The notes under the pieces are model-generated. The model made no database searches, had not been told where the DNA came from, and saw only the letters and a program-made list of their open reading frames with translations. 64,000 nucleotides of DNA. Source: Clostridium thailandense. GTDB lineage: Bacteria > Bacillota > Clostridia > Clostridiales > Clostridiaceae. The translations under genes and the position numbers were made by a program. This document shows positions 25,461 to 33,011 of the stretch, in pieces (the stretch's first letter is position 1; each line of letters starts with the position of its first letter). The stretch lies in the NCBI RefSeq assembly GCF_019207025.1, contig NZ_JAEEGC010000137.1, positions 24,311 through 88,310 on the forward strand, given 5' to 3'.

Positions 25461-25619
25461 GCCTGATTTCGGTAAGATGAAATTGCATAATCGGACAAGC
25501 TTTTACATTCATGAAAGGGGACTCAGAGTGAATACTTATAGAGAAGTGATAACTGAAGATTATTTATAAACTGAATGTCAAAGAATAAGCAGGGATGAAA
25601 TGAAAAATGGAGGTAAATT

Positions 25620-26144
25620 ATGAATAAACGAGAGATAATTAAGAAAGTCTTTTTATATGGTGTTTTCACTTGCTATATACTTTTATTAATTAAAATATTG
25701 TTCTTATCAAGAATTTCGCATTTGGAGAAGAGGTCAATTAATCTCATTCCTTTTCATAGTATAATGGAATATATATCTAGCAGCTCTGCAAATATAAAAG
25801 CATTTGCTTTTGGTAATGTGGTTGGCAATATAGTTATCTTTATTCCGCTTGGTACGTATTTGTTATTATTCAAAAATGATAAAAGAGTAGCAACCAATTT
25901 GTTATTTATATTTATAGTGAGTTTGTTTGTTGAAATCACTCAGGGGCTTTTAGGCCTTGGGGCATCAGATATTGATGATGTAATTCTAAATTCTTTGGGC
26001 GGATTGATTGGTATTTTAGGTTACAAGTTTTTATTGTTTACATTACGAGATAGGAAAAAAGTATATACTGCAATCACAATAATATCCGCCATCGGATTAC
26101 CTCGTATATTATATTATTTATTCATTATGAGAATGAGATTCTGA
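25620..26144 (+). CDS. vanZ: VanZ family membrane protein
   Basis: The 174-residue protein has four to five membrane segments and the VanZ signatures: RSINLIPFHS near residue 40, GNIVIFIPLGTYL near 75, SLFVEITQGLLGLGASDIDD near 100 and NSLGGLIGILGYK near 125. VanZ gives low-level teicoplanin tolerance by an unknown route; relatives may affect lipid II or membrane physiology. GGAGGT precedes the ATG. A triple VanR box lies upstream, so it belongs to the same regulon as the carboxypeptidase. Confidence 0.9.
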   Translation: MNKREIIKKVFLYGVFTCYILLLIKILFLSRISHLEKRSINLIPFHSIMEYISSSSANIKAFAFGNVVGNIVIFIPLGTYLLLFKNDKRVATNLLFIFIVSLFVEITQGLLGLGASDIDDVILNSLGGLIGILGYKFLLFTLRDRKKVYTAITIISAIGLPRILYYLFIMRMRF

Positions 26145-26213
26145 GTATCTTCCTTATGTTTCGTCCTAGCAGTAAATTACCACAACTTAAATATTCAAGG
26201 TATTAGAATTGGG

Positions 26214-26243
26214 TACGGTGAACCGTACTATAAATAACGGAGC
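26214..26243 (+). repeat. Recurring hairpin element, copy B
   Basis: TACGGTGAACCGTA followed by CTATAAATAACGGAG and a T tract. It lies immediately before a serine recombinase remnant. Other copies are at 20206, 37054 and 40524. Confidence 0.6.
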
Positions 26244-26251
26244 TTTTTTAT

Positions 26252-26560
26252 TTGTTTCCTCATACGCTGCAGGATGAGAGCCGTTCCATTTCGGAAAACT
26301 CTACATGGGGAATTAGAAGGCGATTTGAACAGGGGAAGGTTGTAGTAAATCACACAAAATTCTTAGGGTATGATAAAGATGAAGATGGCAACCTTATTAT
26401 TAATGAAAAGCAGGCCAAGATTGTAAGACGAATTTATACTTGATGGCAAAGGTCCGAATCGTATAGCGAGAGAACTTGAAGAAGAAGGAATTCCAAACTG
26501 GAATGGAAAGGCAAATTGGTATGAAAGCAGCATAAGAAAGATGCTTAGCAACGAATCATC
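26252..26560 (+). pseudogene. Serine recombinase remnant
   Basis: One frame reads QDESRSISENSTWGIRRRFE and GYDKDEDGNLIINEKQAKIV, the segment after the resolvase domain of large serine recombinases. It stops after RRIYT. In another frame DGKGPNRIARELEEEGIPNW and YESSIRKMLSNE continue the same protein, so a small deletion caused a frameshift. The catalytic resolvase domain and the C-terminal part are missing. It is a relic of an integrated element. Confidence 0.75.
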
Positions 26561-27270
26561 AGAGCCCAAGTTGCCCAATAAGATCCTATGGTATAAGATA
26601 TTATGCCGCTTATTAGAAATAGGATAGCCAGTATAAGAAATCTTGGTATGCTTTTAATCAGACTTTCGCTTATAAGCTTGTTAAAGCCCATATCTTGTGT
26701 AACAGCGGTTAGTGCCCAGCTGAGAATAAGTATAATTACAAGAGAAAGTACTTTTTCTCCGCCCTTTATAATATGATCTTCTATTTCTGCAAGACTTATC
26801 TTTTGCACCATAAAGTAAATGGTTGTTATAAAAATAGTGAATATTACGCCAGAGAATATTGAGACGCTAAATTCCGCTGAACTTAAGGCGCCTATAAAAC
26901 TTGAAGCCTTATCTTTTCCGGTCCACCAGAAAAAGAAGATAGTACTTATAAGCAATACAGCTACTGGTACTACTAAGTTCTTACTATTTTTAGGGTACTC
27001 TTCCACTGATTTTCCTAGCAATTCTTCTTTTTCAACATGACCTTTAGTAAATTCGTTTGATTCCTCTTCACTTTTTCCTAATTTAAGTTTTCCAAACCCT
27101 AATCCAAATAAAGTAACTCCAATAGCTATTATAAGCATAACCCATGAAAATAGATTCCAAAATACACTTTTAACAACTAACTCATACGCATTTTCAGAAA
27201 ATCCTCGATCTTTAATGTTGTTTGTAACTAAGGTAACCATATATCCAAGGTAAGCAGTGGCAACTGGAAG
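26545..27270 (-). pseudogene. NhaC-type Na+/H+ antiporter fragment
   Basis: The open frame begins without a start (LPVATAYLGYMVTLVTNNIK) and runs through several hydrophobic segments to SYTIGSYWATWALMI, where it is cut into the serine recombinase remnant. The text matches the middle and late part of NhaC-family antiporters, where a GSSWAT-like motif is conserved. Both ends are missing: about 240 of roughly 460 residues are present. An internal ATG at 27240 would give a 231-residue piece, which is unlikely to transport ions. Confidence 0.65.
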
Positions 27271-27375
27271 TATTTATTTCTAGTAATAGGATACTCCATA
27301 TTTACGAAAATAAACCTATTAAAATTAATAATTCAAGTTAAGGAAAAATAATAAATCAAGGATGTATGAACTCTT

Positions 27376-27429
27376 CATAATTCCTCCATAATTGAATACT
27401 ACAATTCATATATCAGCTAATTGATATAT
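27376..27429 (+). promoter_or_regulatory. Regulated promoter of the pspA operon
   Basis: CATAAT-N5-CATAAT (27376-27392) is an 11-base period direct repeat. After exactly seven bases comes TACAAT (27400-27405) as -10. There is no normal -35, so the repeat probably binds an OmpR-type activator. The same arrangement precedes the Met-rich secreted protein at 31830-31859. An inverted repeat ATATATCA/TGATATAT (27408-27429) lies at the start point. Confidence 0.6.
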
Positions 27430-27455
27430 TTAAATATTGGAATGGAGGAGTAATA

Positions 27456-28163
27456 ATGAGTATATTAAGTAGAATAAAGTCCATACTTACTGCTAAAGCA
27501 AATGCAGTATTAACCGAAATAGAAAATCCTGAGGAAGCTTTGGAGCTTTCCGTAGTAGAGATGAGGCAGAAAATTACTGAGGTCAAGAAAACTCTTGTGG
27601 AGGTTACAACAGTAAAAAAGAGACTTGAGGGGGAGCTTGCTAGTATTAAGGATAAGATTAAACTGGCCCAGGAACAGGCCGAACTGGCAATTAAAGCAGG
27701 CCGTGATGATTTAGCACAGGCTGCACTTGAAAAGAAACAAGATTTAATTGCTCAGGAAGAAAGAACCTTATTAGAGGTAGAAAAGCTTCAGGAAAAAGTT
27801 GCAGTCATAACTCAGAGTAAGGAACAATTAGAAAAGAGAGTTAGCGGACTTGAAAATAAAAATGAAGAGCTAATAGCAATTAATAAAGCCGCAGATGCAC
27901 AGCTGGTTGTAAAGGAAATTATGACTGGGGTATCCAGTGATATTACGGATATAACAGAAAGGATAGAAAGAGCGGAAAATAAAATAGCTGAGAAAAGTGC
28001 CAGAATTTCAGCCATGGATGAGTTGATTGAAGTGGGAAGCTTAGATGATTTAGGTAAGACTGATAAGATTGACAGAGAACTAAAGGCTATACAGAGGCAG
28101 TCAAAGATTAAAGAAGAATTAGAAGCATTAAAACTTAAAACAGGAAAGGTGGTATCGGAATAA
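27456..28163 (+). CDS. pspA: PspA/IM30 family protein
   Basis: The 235-residue protein is a continuous coiled coil of the PspA/Vipp1/LiaH family: an amphipathic start MSILSRIKSILTAKANAVLT, then ENPEEALELSVVEMRQKI, and alternating helices rich in E, K and A to the end. PspA oligomers bind stressed membranes and limit proton leakage. GGAGG precedes the ATG. The next gene starts one base before its stop is complete, so translation is coupled. It heads a group of small SHOCT-domain and cupredoxin genes, not the usual pspBC or liaIFSR genes. Confidence 0.92.
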   Translation: MSILSRIKSILTAKANAVLTEIENPEEALELSVVEMRQKITEVKKTLVEVTTVKKRLEGELASIKDKIKLAQEQAELAIKAGRDDLAQAALEKKQDLIAQEERTLLEVEKLQEKVAVITQSKEQLEKRVSGLENKNEELIAINKAADAQLVVKEIMTGVSSDITDITERIERAENKIAEKSARISAMDELIEVGSLDDLGKTDKIDRELKAIQRQSKIKEELEALKLKTGKVVSE

Positions 28164-28828
28164 TGGGATGCGGTGGAGGATTTAGCGATTTATTTAGAAT
28201 AGTAGACAATTATGGGTATTCCAGAAGAGGGTGCGGCAGTGACAGGCAGCCATATCACGATTATTATGAGCAAGATGATACTGAAGAAAAGCTAATAATT
28301 GTAAAAAAGATGTATGCAGAAGACTTAATAAATGATGAGGAATTTCAAAGTTACAAGGAGAGGATTTATAACAGAAATATCAGTTTTGATGAATTGGTTT
28401 CTATTAAAAGGAGCAGGTCCAATGGGACCTACAGGAAAACAACTCCTGTTGAGACTGGATCAAATTCATCTGAACCAAGTGGCAAATATAAAGACAGGTT
28501 GAAAAAGTTGAATGAATCGAAGGTGAAAATTACAGAGGTACAGGGTAAGCTTATATCAAGTATAAAAGACCTGGAAAAAGAGAAGACGAGAATGGAGACA
28601 TTGGCCGAAACCATGCTTAAATCAAGTGATGAGGCAGCAGAAAAATATATTAATAAAAAAATAGATCTTGAGGAAACCATACAAAATCTAGTAAGACGTA
28701 ACAAAGAATTAGAAGTTCAAGCAGGAGAAATTAACAGGGCAATTAAAGAACTTGAGTCTAAAGAATTAGAACTAGAAGCTGTAAGGCTTCAGGAAGAATT
28801 ATCAAAAATCACATTTGAAGATAAATAG
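28163..28828 (+). CDS. Coiled-coil protein with SHOCT-like segment
   Basis: The 221-residue protein starts with a Gly/Cys-rich piece (MGCGGGFSDLF) and a polar aromatic stretch. Near residues 45-75 it has LIIVKKMYAEDLINDEEFQS, a SHOCT-like motif, and from about 110 to the end a long coiled coil (KLNESKVKITEVQGKLISSI, RNKELEVQAGEINRAIKELE). I do not recognise the full protein. Its gene overlaps pspA by one base, and the coiled coil suggests it may bind PspA at the membrane. There is no signal peptide. It is followed by a short membrane SHOCT protein. Confidence 0.75.
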   Translation: MGCGGGFSDLFRIVDNYGYSRRGCGSDRQPYHDYYEQDDTEEKLIIVKKMYAEDLINDEEFQSYKERIYNRNISFDELVSIKRSRSNGTYRKTTPVETGSNSSEPSGKYKDRLKKLNESKVKITEVQGKLISSIKDLEKEKTRMETLAETMLKSSDEAAEKYINKKIDLEETIQNLVRRNKELEVQAGEINRAIKELESKELELEAVRLQEELSKITFEDK

Positions 28829-28840
28829 GAGGAATAAGGT

Positions 28841-29122
28841 ATGATGGGATACGGTGGAATGATGGGATATGCCTTTGGCAATGGTTTTGGAAATAGCTTC
28901 GGGAATGGAATTGGAAGCACAGTAAATTTGTGGTGGGCATTAGGGCTTGGACTGCTGAGAGTCCTCTTGGTTGTAGGGATAATTATATTAGTTGTCAGGA
29001 TGTTTAAAAGAAACAACAATTCCTACTCCTCTAATAAAGCTATAGAGATATTGAAGCAAAGATATGCAGTAGGAGAAATTAACGAAGAGGAATATAAGAA
29101 GAAGCTGGAAGTTCTTAGATAA
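28841..29122 (+). CDS. Met/Gly-rich membrane protein with SHOCT domain
   Basis: The 93-residue protein begins MMGYGGMMGYAFGNGFGN, a Met/Gly-rich tail, then one membrane segment (LLRVLLVVGIIILVVRMF), and ends with a SHOCT domain (AIEILKQRYAVGEINEEEYK). SHOCT domains are short oligomerisation modules. The Met-rich outer tail, with MMG repeats, is like those that bind Cu(I) by thioether sulfur; this is inference. GGAGGAAT precedes the ATG. The same MMG pattern appears in three neighbouring proteins. Confidence 0.8.
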   Translation: MMGYGGMMGYAFGNGFGNSFGNGIGSTVNLWWALGLGLLRVLLVVGIIILVVRMFKRNNNSYSSNKAIEILKQRYAVGEINEEEYKKKLEVLR

Positions 29123-29159
29123 TAGAATTTGCAGTTTATACAATAAAAGAGGTGAAATC

Positions 29160-29897
29160 ATGAGATCAACAAAATTAATGTGGTCAGGTATTATAGTTCT
29201 AGTGGTGCTGCTGTTTGCATCTTATTTAGTACCAAGTTTTTATTTTATAGGTTATGCGGCTTCAAAAGAGGGCTCCAGTGTTAGCGACAACTACGGAAAT
29301 TCTAATAGTAGTAATAATAGTAGTGATAATAATGGATTCGGTAGAAACTTCTATAGTTATGGAATGATGAGTGGATATGGAGGCATGATGGGCGGAAACT
29401 GGGGATCAGGTATAAACCAGAGTACAAATAATGCTTTGAGCGAAGATGAAGCCAATAAGGACATGGAAGATTCATTAAAAAATGCCACTGTAGACAAGGA
29501 GAAAAATACTGTTTCCTATTCAGGAGATGATATAAAAATTGTAGTCCTCGGAGGCCCTAAGCAGGCAGATGAAAAGTTTATAATTGGTGGATTAATTAAT
29601 CCAACAGTTTATACTCCAAAGAATTCAAATGTAACATTAGAATTTATTAATGAGGATGAAGGTATGTATCATAATGTAGCAATTACAGATGCAGCTCCCC
29701 CATATGCCTATATGAATATGATGCAGGGACAGATTTATCCTGGAAGCTATGCTGGAATGCTTCCTCCAGCTGTAGATGGACAATTTTATTCAGATTCTAC
29801 AACCTTTAATGCAAGTTATGCAGGAGAATTTTATTATATATGCCAGTACCCAGGACATGCTGCAAAAGGTATGTATGGGAAAATTATAGTAAAATAA
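29160..29897 (+). CDS. Membrane-anchored cupredoxin with Met/Gly-rich linker
   Basis: The 245-residue protein has an N-terminal membrane anchor or signal (WSGIIVLVVLLFASYLVPSF), then a Ser/Asn-rich linker and a Met/Gly-rich part (YGMMSGYGGMMGGNWG). From about residue 125 to the end it has a cupredoxin fold. Type 1 copper ligands are visible: His in GMYHNVAI, then Cys and His in YYICQYPGHAAKGMYG, with Met after them. It should carry or buffer copper, or transfer electrons, outside the membrane. No cytochrome or nitrite reductase genes lie nearby. A GAGG site precedes the ATG. It is part of the pspA operon. Confidence 0.85.
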   Translation: MRSTKLMWSGIIVLVVLLFASYLVPSFYFIGYAASKEGSSVSDNYGNSNSSNNSSDNNGFGRNFYSYGMMSGYGGMMGGNWGSGINQSTNNALSEDEANKDMEDSLKNATVDKEKNTVSYSGDDIKIVVLGGPKQADEKFIIGGLINPTVYTPKNSNVTLEFINEDEGMYHNVAITDAAPPYAYMNMMQGQIYPGSYAGMLPPAVDGQFYSDSTTFNASYAGEFYYICQYPGHAAKGMYGKIIVK

Positions 29898-29912
29898 AAG
29901 GAGATGATAGTT

Positions 29913-30107
29913 ATGATGTTTTTTCCATTGATTATTATAGGTGTTTTAATATTCTTCTATTTAAATCCTTCATATAATGGAAATAATCTAAGTTATGGAA
30001 GGACTACACAATCAAATGATGCATTAGAAATTTTGAACAAGAGATTTGCTAATGGAGAGATAAGCGAAGAAGATTATTTAAGAAGAAAATCAGTTTTGAA
30101 TCAATAA
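29913..30107 (+). CDS. Short membrane protein with SHOCT domain
   Basis: The 64-residue protein is one membrane segment (MMFFPLIIIGVLIFFYL), a polar spacer, and a SHOCT domain (ALEILNKRFANGEISEEDYL). I take the ATG at 29913 with AAAGGAGAT upstream; an ATG nine bases earlier lies in that site. It is the last gene of the pspA operon, ahead of a large bidirectional terminator. It is similar in plan to the opposite-strand gene at 30202-30440. Confidence 0.75.
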   Translation: MMFFPLIIIGVLIFFYLNPSYNGNNLSYGRTTQSNDALEILNKRFANGEISEEDYLRRKSVLNQ

Positions 30108-30133
30108 TACATTTAACTGAGAGAATGACATAA

Positions 30134-30205
30134 TAAAGAAGTCTGCGTAAACCTCTGAATAGATATACCAGCAAAAAGTATATCAAAGAGGTACACAGAC
30201 TTTAT
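30134..30205. terminator. Bidirectional terminator of the pspA operon
   Basis: Two nested stems are visible: AAGTCTG with CAGACTT and CCTCT with AGAGG on the outside, and GATATAC with GTATATC within. A and T tracts flank the structure, so it can stop transcription from both sides. Confidence 0.7.
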
Positions 30206-30440
30206 CTATTTTCTATAGTGTCTCTCATTCTTTTATATTGTTCTTCATCAATTTCTCCCCTTGCATACCTCTCTTTTAATAAATCAATAGCATTATTGTT
30301 TATGGTAGTGTTTGTATTTCTTCTTCCACTTGTAGTTATCTTATATGCAGCTATAGCAATTACAATTATTAAAACAAGAGGAATCAACCAAAATAACTTC
30401 CCCAGGACATCATGTCGTAACCATATCTGTATCCCATCAT
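30202..30440 (-). pseudogene. SHOCT-domain membrane protein with a homopolymer frameshift
   Basis: From a tandem ATG at 30440, with an AAGGAAGG site upstream, the frame reads MMGYRYGYDMMSWGSYF and then hits a stop. Restoring one T in the four-T run near 30391-30395 joins it to WLIPLVLIIVIAIAAYKI and the SHOCT domain AIDLLKERYARGEIDEEQYK. The restored 79-residue protein matches the Met/Gly-rich plan of its neighbours. It is either a recent mutation, a phase-variable tract, or a sequencing error. The remaining downstream frame alone could start at TTG 30387. Confidence 0.6.
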
Positions 30441-30486
30441 AAGTCTTCTCATCCTTCCTTTTTCTTTTTATAAACAGAATATACTT

Positions 30487-30555
30487 CTACTCTACAAGAA
30501 ACTGTCCCATCATTCCTGAATCTTCATGTTCAAGTATATGGCAGTGATGATTAAG
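30487..30555 (-). pseudogene. 3' remnant of a multicopper oxidase
   Basis: The last 22 codons read LNHHCHILEHEDSGMMGQFL and then VE and a stop. HCHxxxHxxxxMM is the type 1 / trinuclear copper motif at the end of multicopper oxidases (CueO, CotA). The rest of the gene is missing; the upstream DNA is chemoreceptor remnant. Its position next to the cupredoxin cluster suggests the locus once carried its own copper oxidase. Confidence 0.75.
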
Positions 30556-31085
30556 TTAAGTTCTACATAGTGTTAAAATTAGTTTTACCTATTTTTGAAT
30601 AGATATTTGTTTATACTAAACTTATATTTCGCTATAAAAAGCTGAATACAATTGAAGCTGGAAAAGTTACTATATACCTATAAAATGTATTAAATTTAAA
30701 GTCTACATAATATCTACATAGTTTTCATTTATAATTGAAATTGGGTTAATTGGAACAATAGCGGTATTGGATATTATGAAAATGAGCTCCAATTCTAAAG
30801 CCATGTATGAGGATAATTTATTGCATGTAAGAAAAGTAGGCATATTGAAAGAAAACTTTTTGCAAATACATACGTAAATCCATAGAGGTAGAATCTAAAG
30901 ATGAAATAGGAAAACTTGCACTTGCCTTAAATAAAGCAGGAGAAAATACTAGAAAATTAATCGGAGCAATAATCTCTAGCTCACAAAATCTCAATAGTTC
31001 AAGTGAAGAATTAAGTGCAACCATTGAAGAAATTTCTGCTAAGATGGACAATATTAATAAATCCACAAAAGAAATATGGATATGA
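30556..31085 (+). pseudogene. Chemoreceptor (MCP) remnant
   Basis: Near 30745-30875 one frame reads TIAVLDIMKMSSNSKAMYED and HVRKVGILKENFLQIHT, then a stop, matching the four-helix sensor domain of methyl-accepting chemotaxis proteins. From about 30890 a second frame reads VESKDEIGKLALALNKAGEN and SSEELSATIEEISAKMDNI, the HAMP end and first signalling helix. The transmembrane part and most of the signalling domain are deleted. The first 190 bases hold no recognisable feature. Confidence 0.65.
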
Positions 31086-31186
31086 ACATATTTATTGATT
31101 GTTTATAGTTATAATGAACTTTTAGGATTTTTTGAATGAGTAATTTTGTTAAATATTATCCACTATAACGTGGAGGGAGCGATACA

Positions 31187-31804
31187 ATGGACAATAATGA
31201 AAAGATTAGAAGAAGATACGACAGGGCTTCCCGGGTGTATGATATACTTGAGCAGCCAATGGAAGCTATGTCTCTTAAAAAGTGGAGACTGGAAGCTACT
31301 CAAGATTTAAAAGGGAAAGTTTTAGAAGTAGGGGTTGGAACAGGCAAGAATATACCATATTATCCTGATGATGTAGAAATAACAGCCATTGATTTTAGTG
31401 AAAAAATGCTTGAAAAAGCTAAAGAAAAGGCAAAAATACTTAATAAACAAGTACAACTGATACAGATGGATGCACAGAATATGGACTTTGCTGATAATAC
31501 ATTTGATATGGTATTCACTACTTGTGTATTTTGTTCTGTGCCTGACCCTGTGAAAGGATTGAAAGAAATAAGACGGGTATGTAAACCTAATGGAAAAATA
31601 ATTATGATTGAGCATGTACGCAGTGAAAGAAAGGTATTAGGACTAATTATGGATGTTTTTAATCCACTGACTGTAAACCTATGGGGTGCAAATATCAATA
31701 GACGCACTGTGGAAAATGTTCAGAAAGCAGGTTTTACAAAAGTTAATGTTATAAATTTGACTGGAGATATTGTAAAGAAAATAATTATTACCAATGAAAA
31801 ATAA
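31187..31804 (+). CDS. Class I SAM-dependent methyltransferase
   Basis: The 205-residue protein has the SAM-binding motif VLEVGVGTGKNIPYY at residues 44-58, then ITAIDFSEKMLEKAK (acidic end of strand 2) and IQMDAQNMDFADNTFDMVFT. It resembles the UbiE/Methyltransf_11 group, including phospholipid N-methylase-like proteins common in Firmicutes. It acts on a small molecule or lipid in the cytoplasm; the substrate is unknown. GGAGG precedes the ATG. It stands between the cupredoxin cluster and the Met-rich secreted protein. Confidence 0.9.
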   Translation: MDNNEKIRRRYDRASRVYDILEQPMEAMSLKKWRLEATQDLKGKVLEVGVGTGKNIPYYPDDVEITAIDFSEKMLEKAKEKAKILNKQVQLIQMDAQNMDFADNTFDMVFTTCVFCSVPDPVKGLKEIRRVCKPNGKIIMIEHVRSERKVLGLIMDVFNPLTVNLWGANINRRTVENVQKAGFTKVNVINLTGDIVKKIIITNEK

Positions 31805-31829
31805 AAATCTCAATAAGAAGATAGTTCTC

Positions 31830-31859
31830 CACATTTCCTCCATATTTGTACTATATAAT
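31830..31859 (+). promoter_or_regulatory. Promoter of the Met-rich protein, same plan as the pspA promoter
   Basis: CACATT-N5-CATATT (31830-31846), then seven bases, then TATAAT (31854-31859). Half-site period, gap to -10 and the TCCTC spacer agree with 27376-27405. This indicates a common activator. Confidence 0.6.
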
Positions 31860-31921
31860 TTGATTAATGAATCAGAAACACATAATTGTATGTAAATAAT
31901 TTTTCTGATCAAAAACAAACA

Positions 31922-32020
31922 CAAGGAGGTTGAAGTCCTAAATGGCTTCAACGGGTAACTTGATAATGAAAATGAGCATGCTTAAGTTACCCAGTGCTTC
32001 CGACTGAAAGAGGAGGAAAT
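31922..32020 (+). promoter_or_regulatory. Structured 5' leader of the Met-rich protein gene
   Basis: Two hairpins are visible. TTGAAG pairs with CTTCAA (31930-31950), and GGGTAACTT pairs with AAGTTACCC (31953-31991) with a small GCATGC piece in the loop. CCGACTGAAAGAGGAGGAAAT with the ribosome site follows. It could be a regulatory RNA element or an attenuator; I do not recognise a known riboswitch class. Confidence 0.4.
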
Positions 32021-32023
32021 ATT

Positions 32024-32623
32024 ATGAAGAATAAAATAATGGCTATATTAGGTGCAGCAGTAATTTCAGTAGGCGCAATTGGAGGAGCAGCTTTTGCAAG
32101 TGGTATTGATAACAATTATAAAGATAATCAAATAATTGCAGCGAAACCAAGCAGTGCAATAGTAAGCACATTAGCAGTACAAAATCCTGATACAAAAGTG
32201 CAGAATTTAGTAGAGACTACCATAGCTAATAACTCTAGCCTTAATGAAAGCAGTACTAATGTAAAGCAAACTGCTGTTGAAGATAGCGATGAAAAAGGTA
32301 AAGATAATACAAACTATAACCAAAACAGTGCTAATAACCCCTCAAAAGATATATATCAGGATATGACAAAAATCATGAGAGACAATGGATTTAAAGATGC
32401 AGCCAGATACATGGAAACAGGTAATTATGCAGCTATGACAGATTATATGAATAATCTATCACAGGAAGATTATGATAAAATGATTAAAATCATGAATGAT
32501 AATGGTTATGGTTACATGGCACAGAGGATGCAATCAATAGGTAAAGAAGGAATGACCCAGCTGCACAATTCCATGATGGGAAATGGCAGTTATTCAAATG
32601 GAATGATGGGGAATTTTAGATAA
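32024..32623 (+). CDS. Secreted or anchored Met-rich protein with signal peptide
   Basis: The 199-residue protein begins with a signal peptide, MKNKIMAILGAAVISVGAIG followed by GAAFASG. A low-complexity S/N/T linker and a helical Met-rich part follow: YQDMTKIMRDNGFKDAARYM, YMNNLSQEDYDKMIKIMNDN and MAQRMQSIGKEGM. It ends MMGNGSYSNGMMGNFR, the same MMG pattern as in the pspA operon. Repeats around MxxxMxxxG suggest copper binding outside the cell, by inference only. A promoter with the same activator box as pspA and a structured leader precede it. A strong terminator follows, so it is a single-gene unit. Confidence 0.75.
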   Translation: MKNKIMAILGAAVISVGAIGGAAFASGIDNNYKDNQIIAAKPSSAIVSTLAVQNPDTKVQNLVETTIANNSSLNESSTNVKQTAVEDSDEKGKDNTNYNQNSANNPSKDIYQDMTKIMRDNGFKDAARYMETGNYAAMTDYMNNLSQEDYDKMIKIMNDNGYGYMAQRMQSIGKEGMTQLHNSMMGNGSYSNGMMGNFR

Positions 32624-32635
32624 TATATAACCCAT

Positions 32636-32690
32636 TCTTTAAAACACCATGCTCCGAAGTTTTCAATTTGGAACATGGTGTTTTATTTTA
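32636..32690 (+). terminator. Strong terminator
   Basis: AAAACACCATG and CATGGTGTTTT, extended by a further GCTCC/GGA pairing, form a long stem and are followed by ATTTTATT. It ends the Met-rich protein gene. Confidence 0.85.
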
Positions 32691-32741
32691 TTAAAATTGA
32701 ATCTAAATATGATGGGTATTCTAAGCTGAAAAGGGAAATGT

Positions 32742-33011
32742 AGCTTTCGCAGCGGAATTTATAATTCCTATAATATTGAACAATATAATAAGGGTAACAA
32801 CAATGGTCATTTACCAAAGGCTAAAAACATACCAATGAATAAAATTTTATCTGAGTCAGAAAAGTATCTGGATAAGTCAAAAGAATATCATATTATTTGT
32901 CAGTCGGGGGTAAGGAGTTTGAGAACTTGTAAAGCATTGAAGAAGCAAGGATTTAATATAGTTAATGTATCAGGAGGTATAGCCCATTATAGAGGAGATC
33001 TTGAAAAATAG
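32742..33011 (+). pseudogene. Rhodanese-domain remnant
   Basis: The frame ending at 33011 reads NNNGHLPKAKNIPMNKILSE, then HIICQSGVRSLRTCKALKKQ and GFNIVNVSGGIAHYRGD. That is the C-terminal two thirds of a rhodanese domain, with the active-site loop CQSGVRS. The first part (the start and the DVRE-like motif) is missing and no start codon with a ribosome site is seen. It could be a leftover of a sulfurtransferase gene. Confidence 0.6.

Noticed and set aside
22427..26144. A complete glycopeptide resistance cluster
   Set aside because: There is no D-Ala-D-Lac or D-Ala-D-Ser ligase, VanH or VanX; regulators, carboxypeptidase and VanZ alone do not make one.
31322..31707. Two overlapping minus-strand frames (97 and 115 codons) in the methyltransferase gene
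   Set aside because: Both are opposite a clear SAM-binding enzyme and have no ribosome site or motif.
31922..32020. Leader as a known riboswitch (for example sodium or cobalamin type)
   Set aside because: I could not match the conserved core of any known class, so I keep it as an unassigned structured leader.
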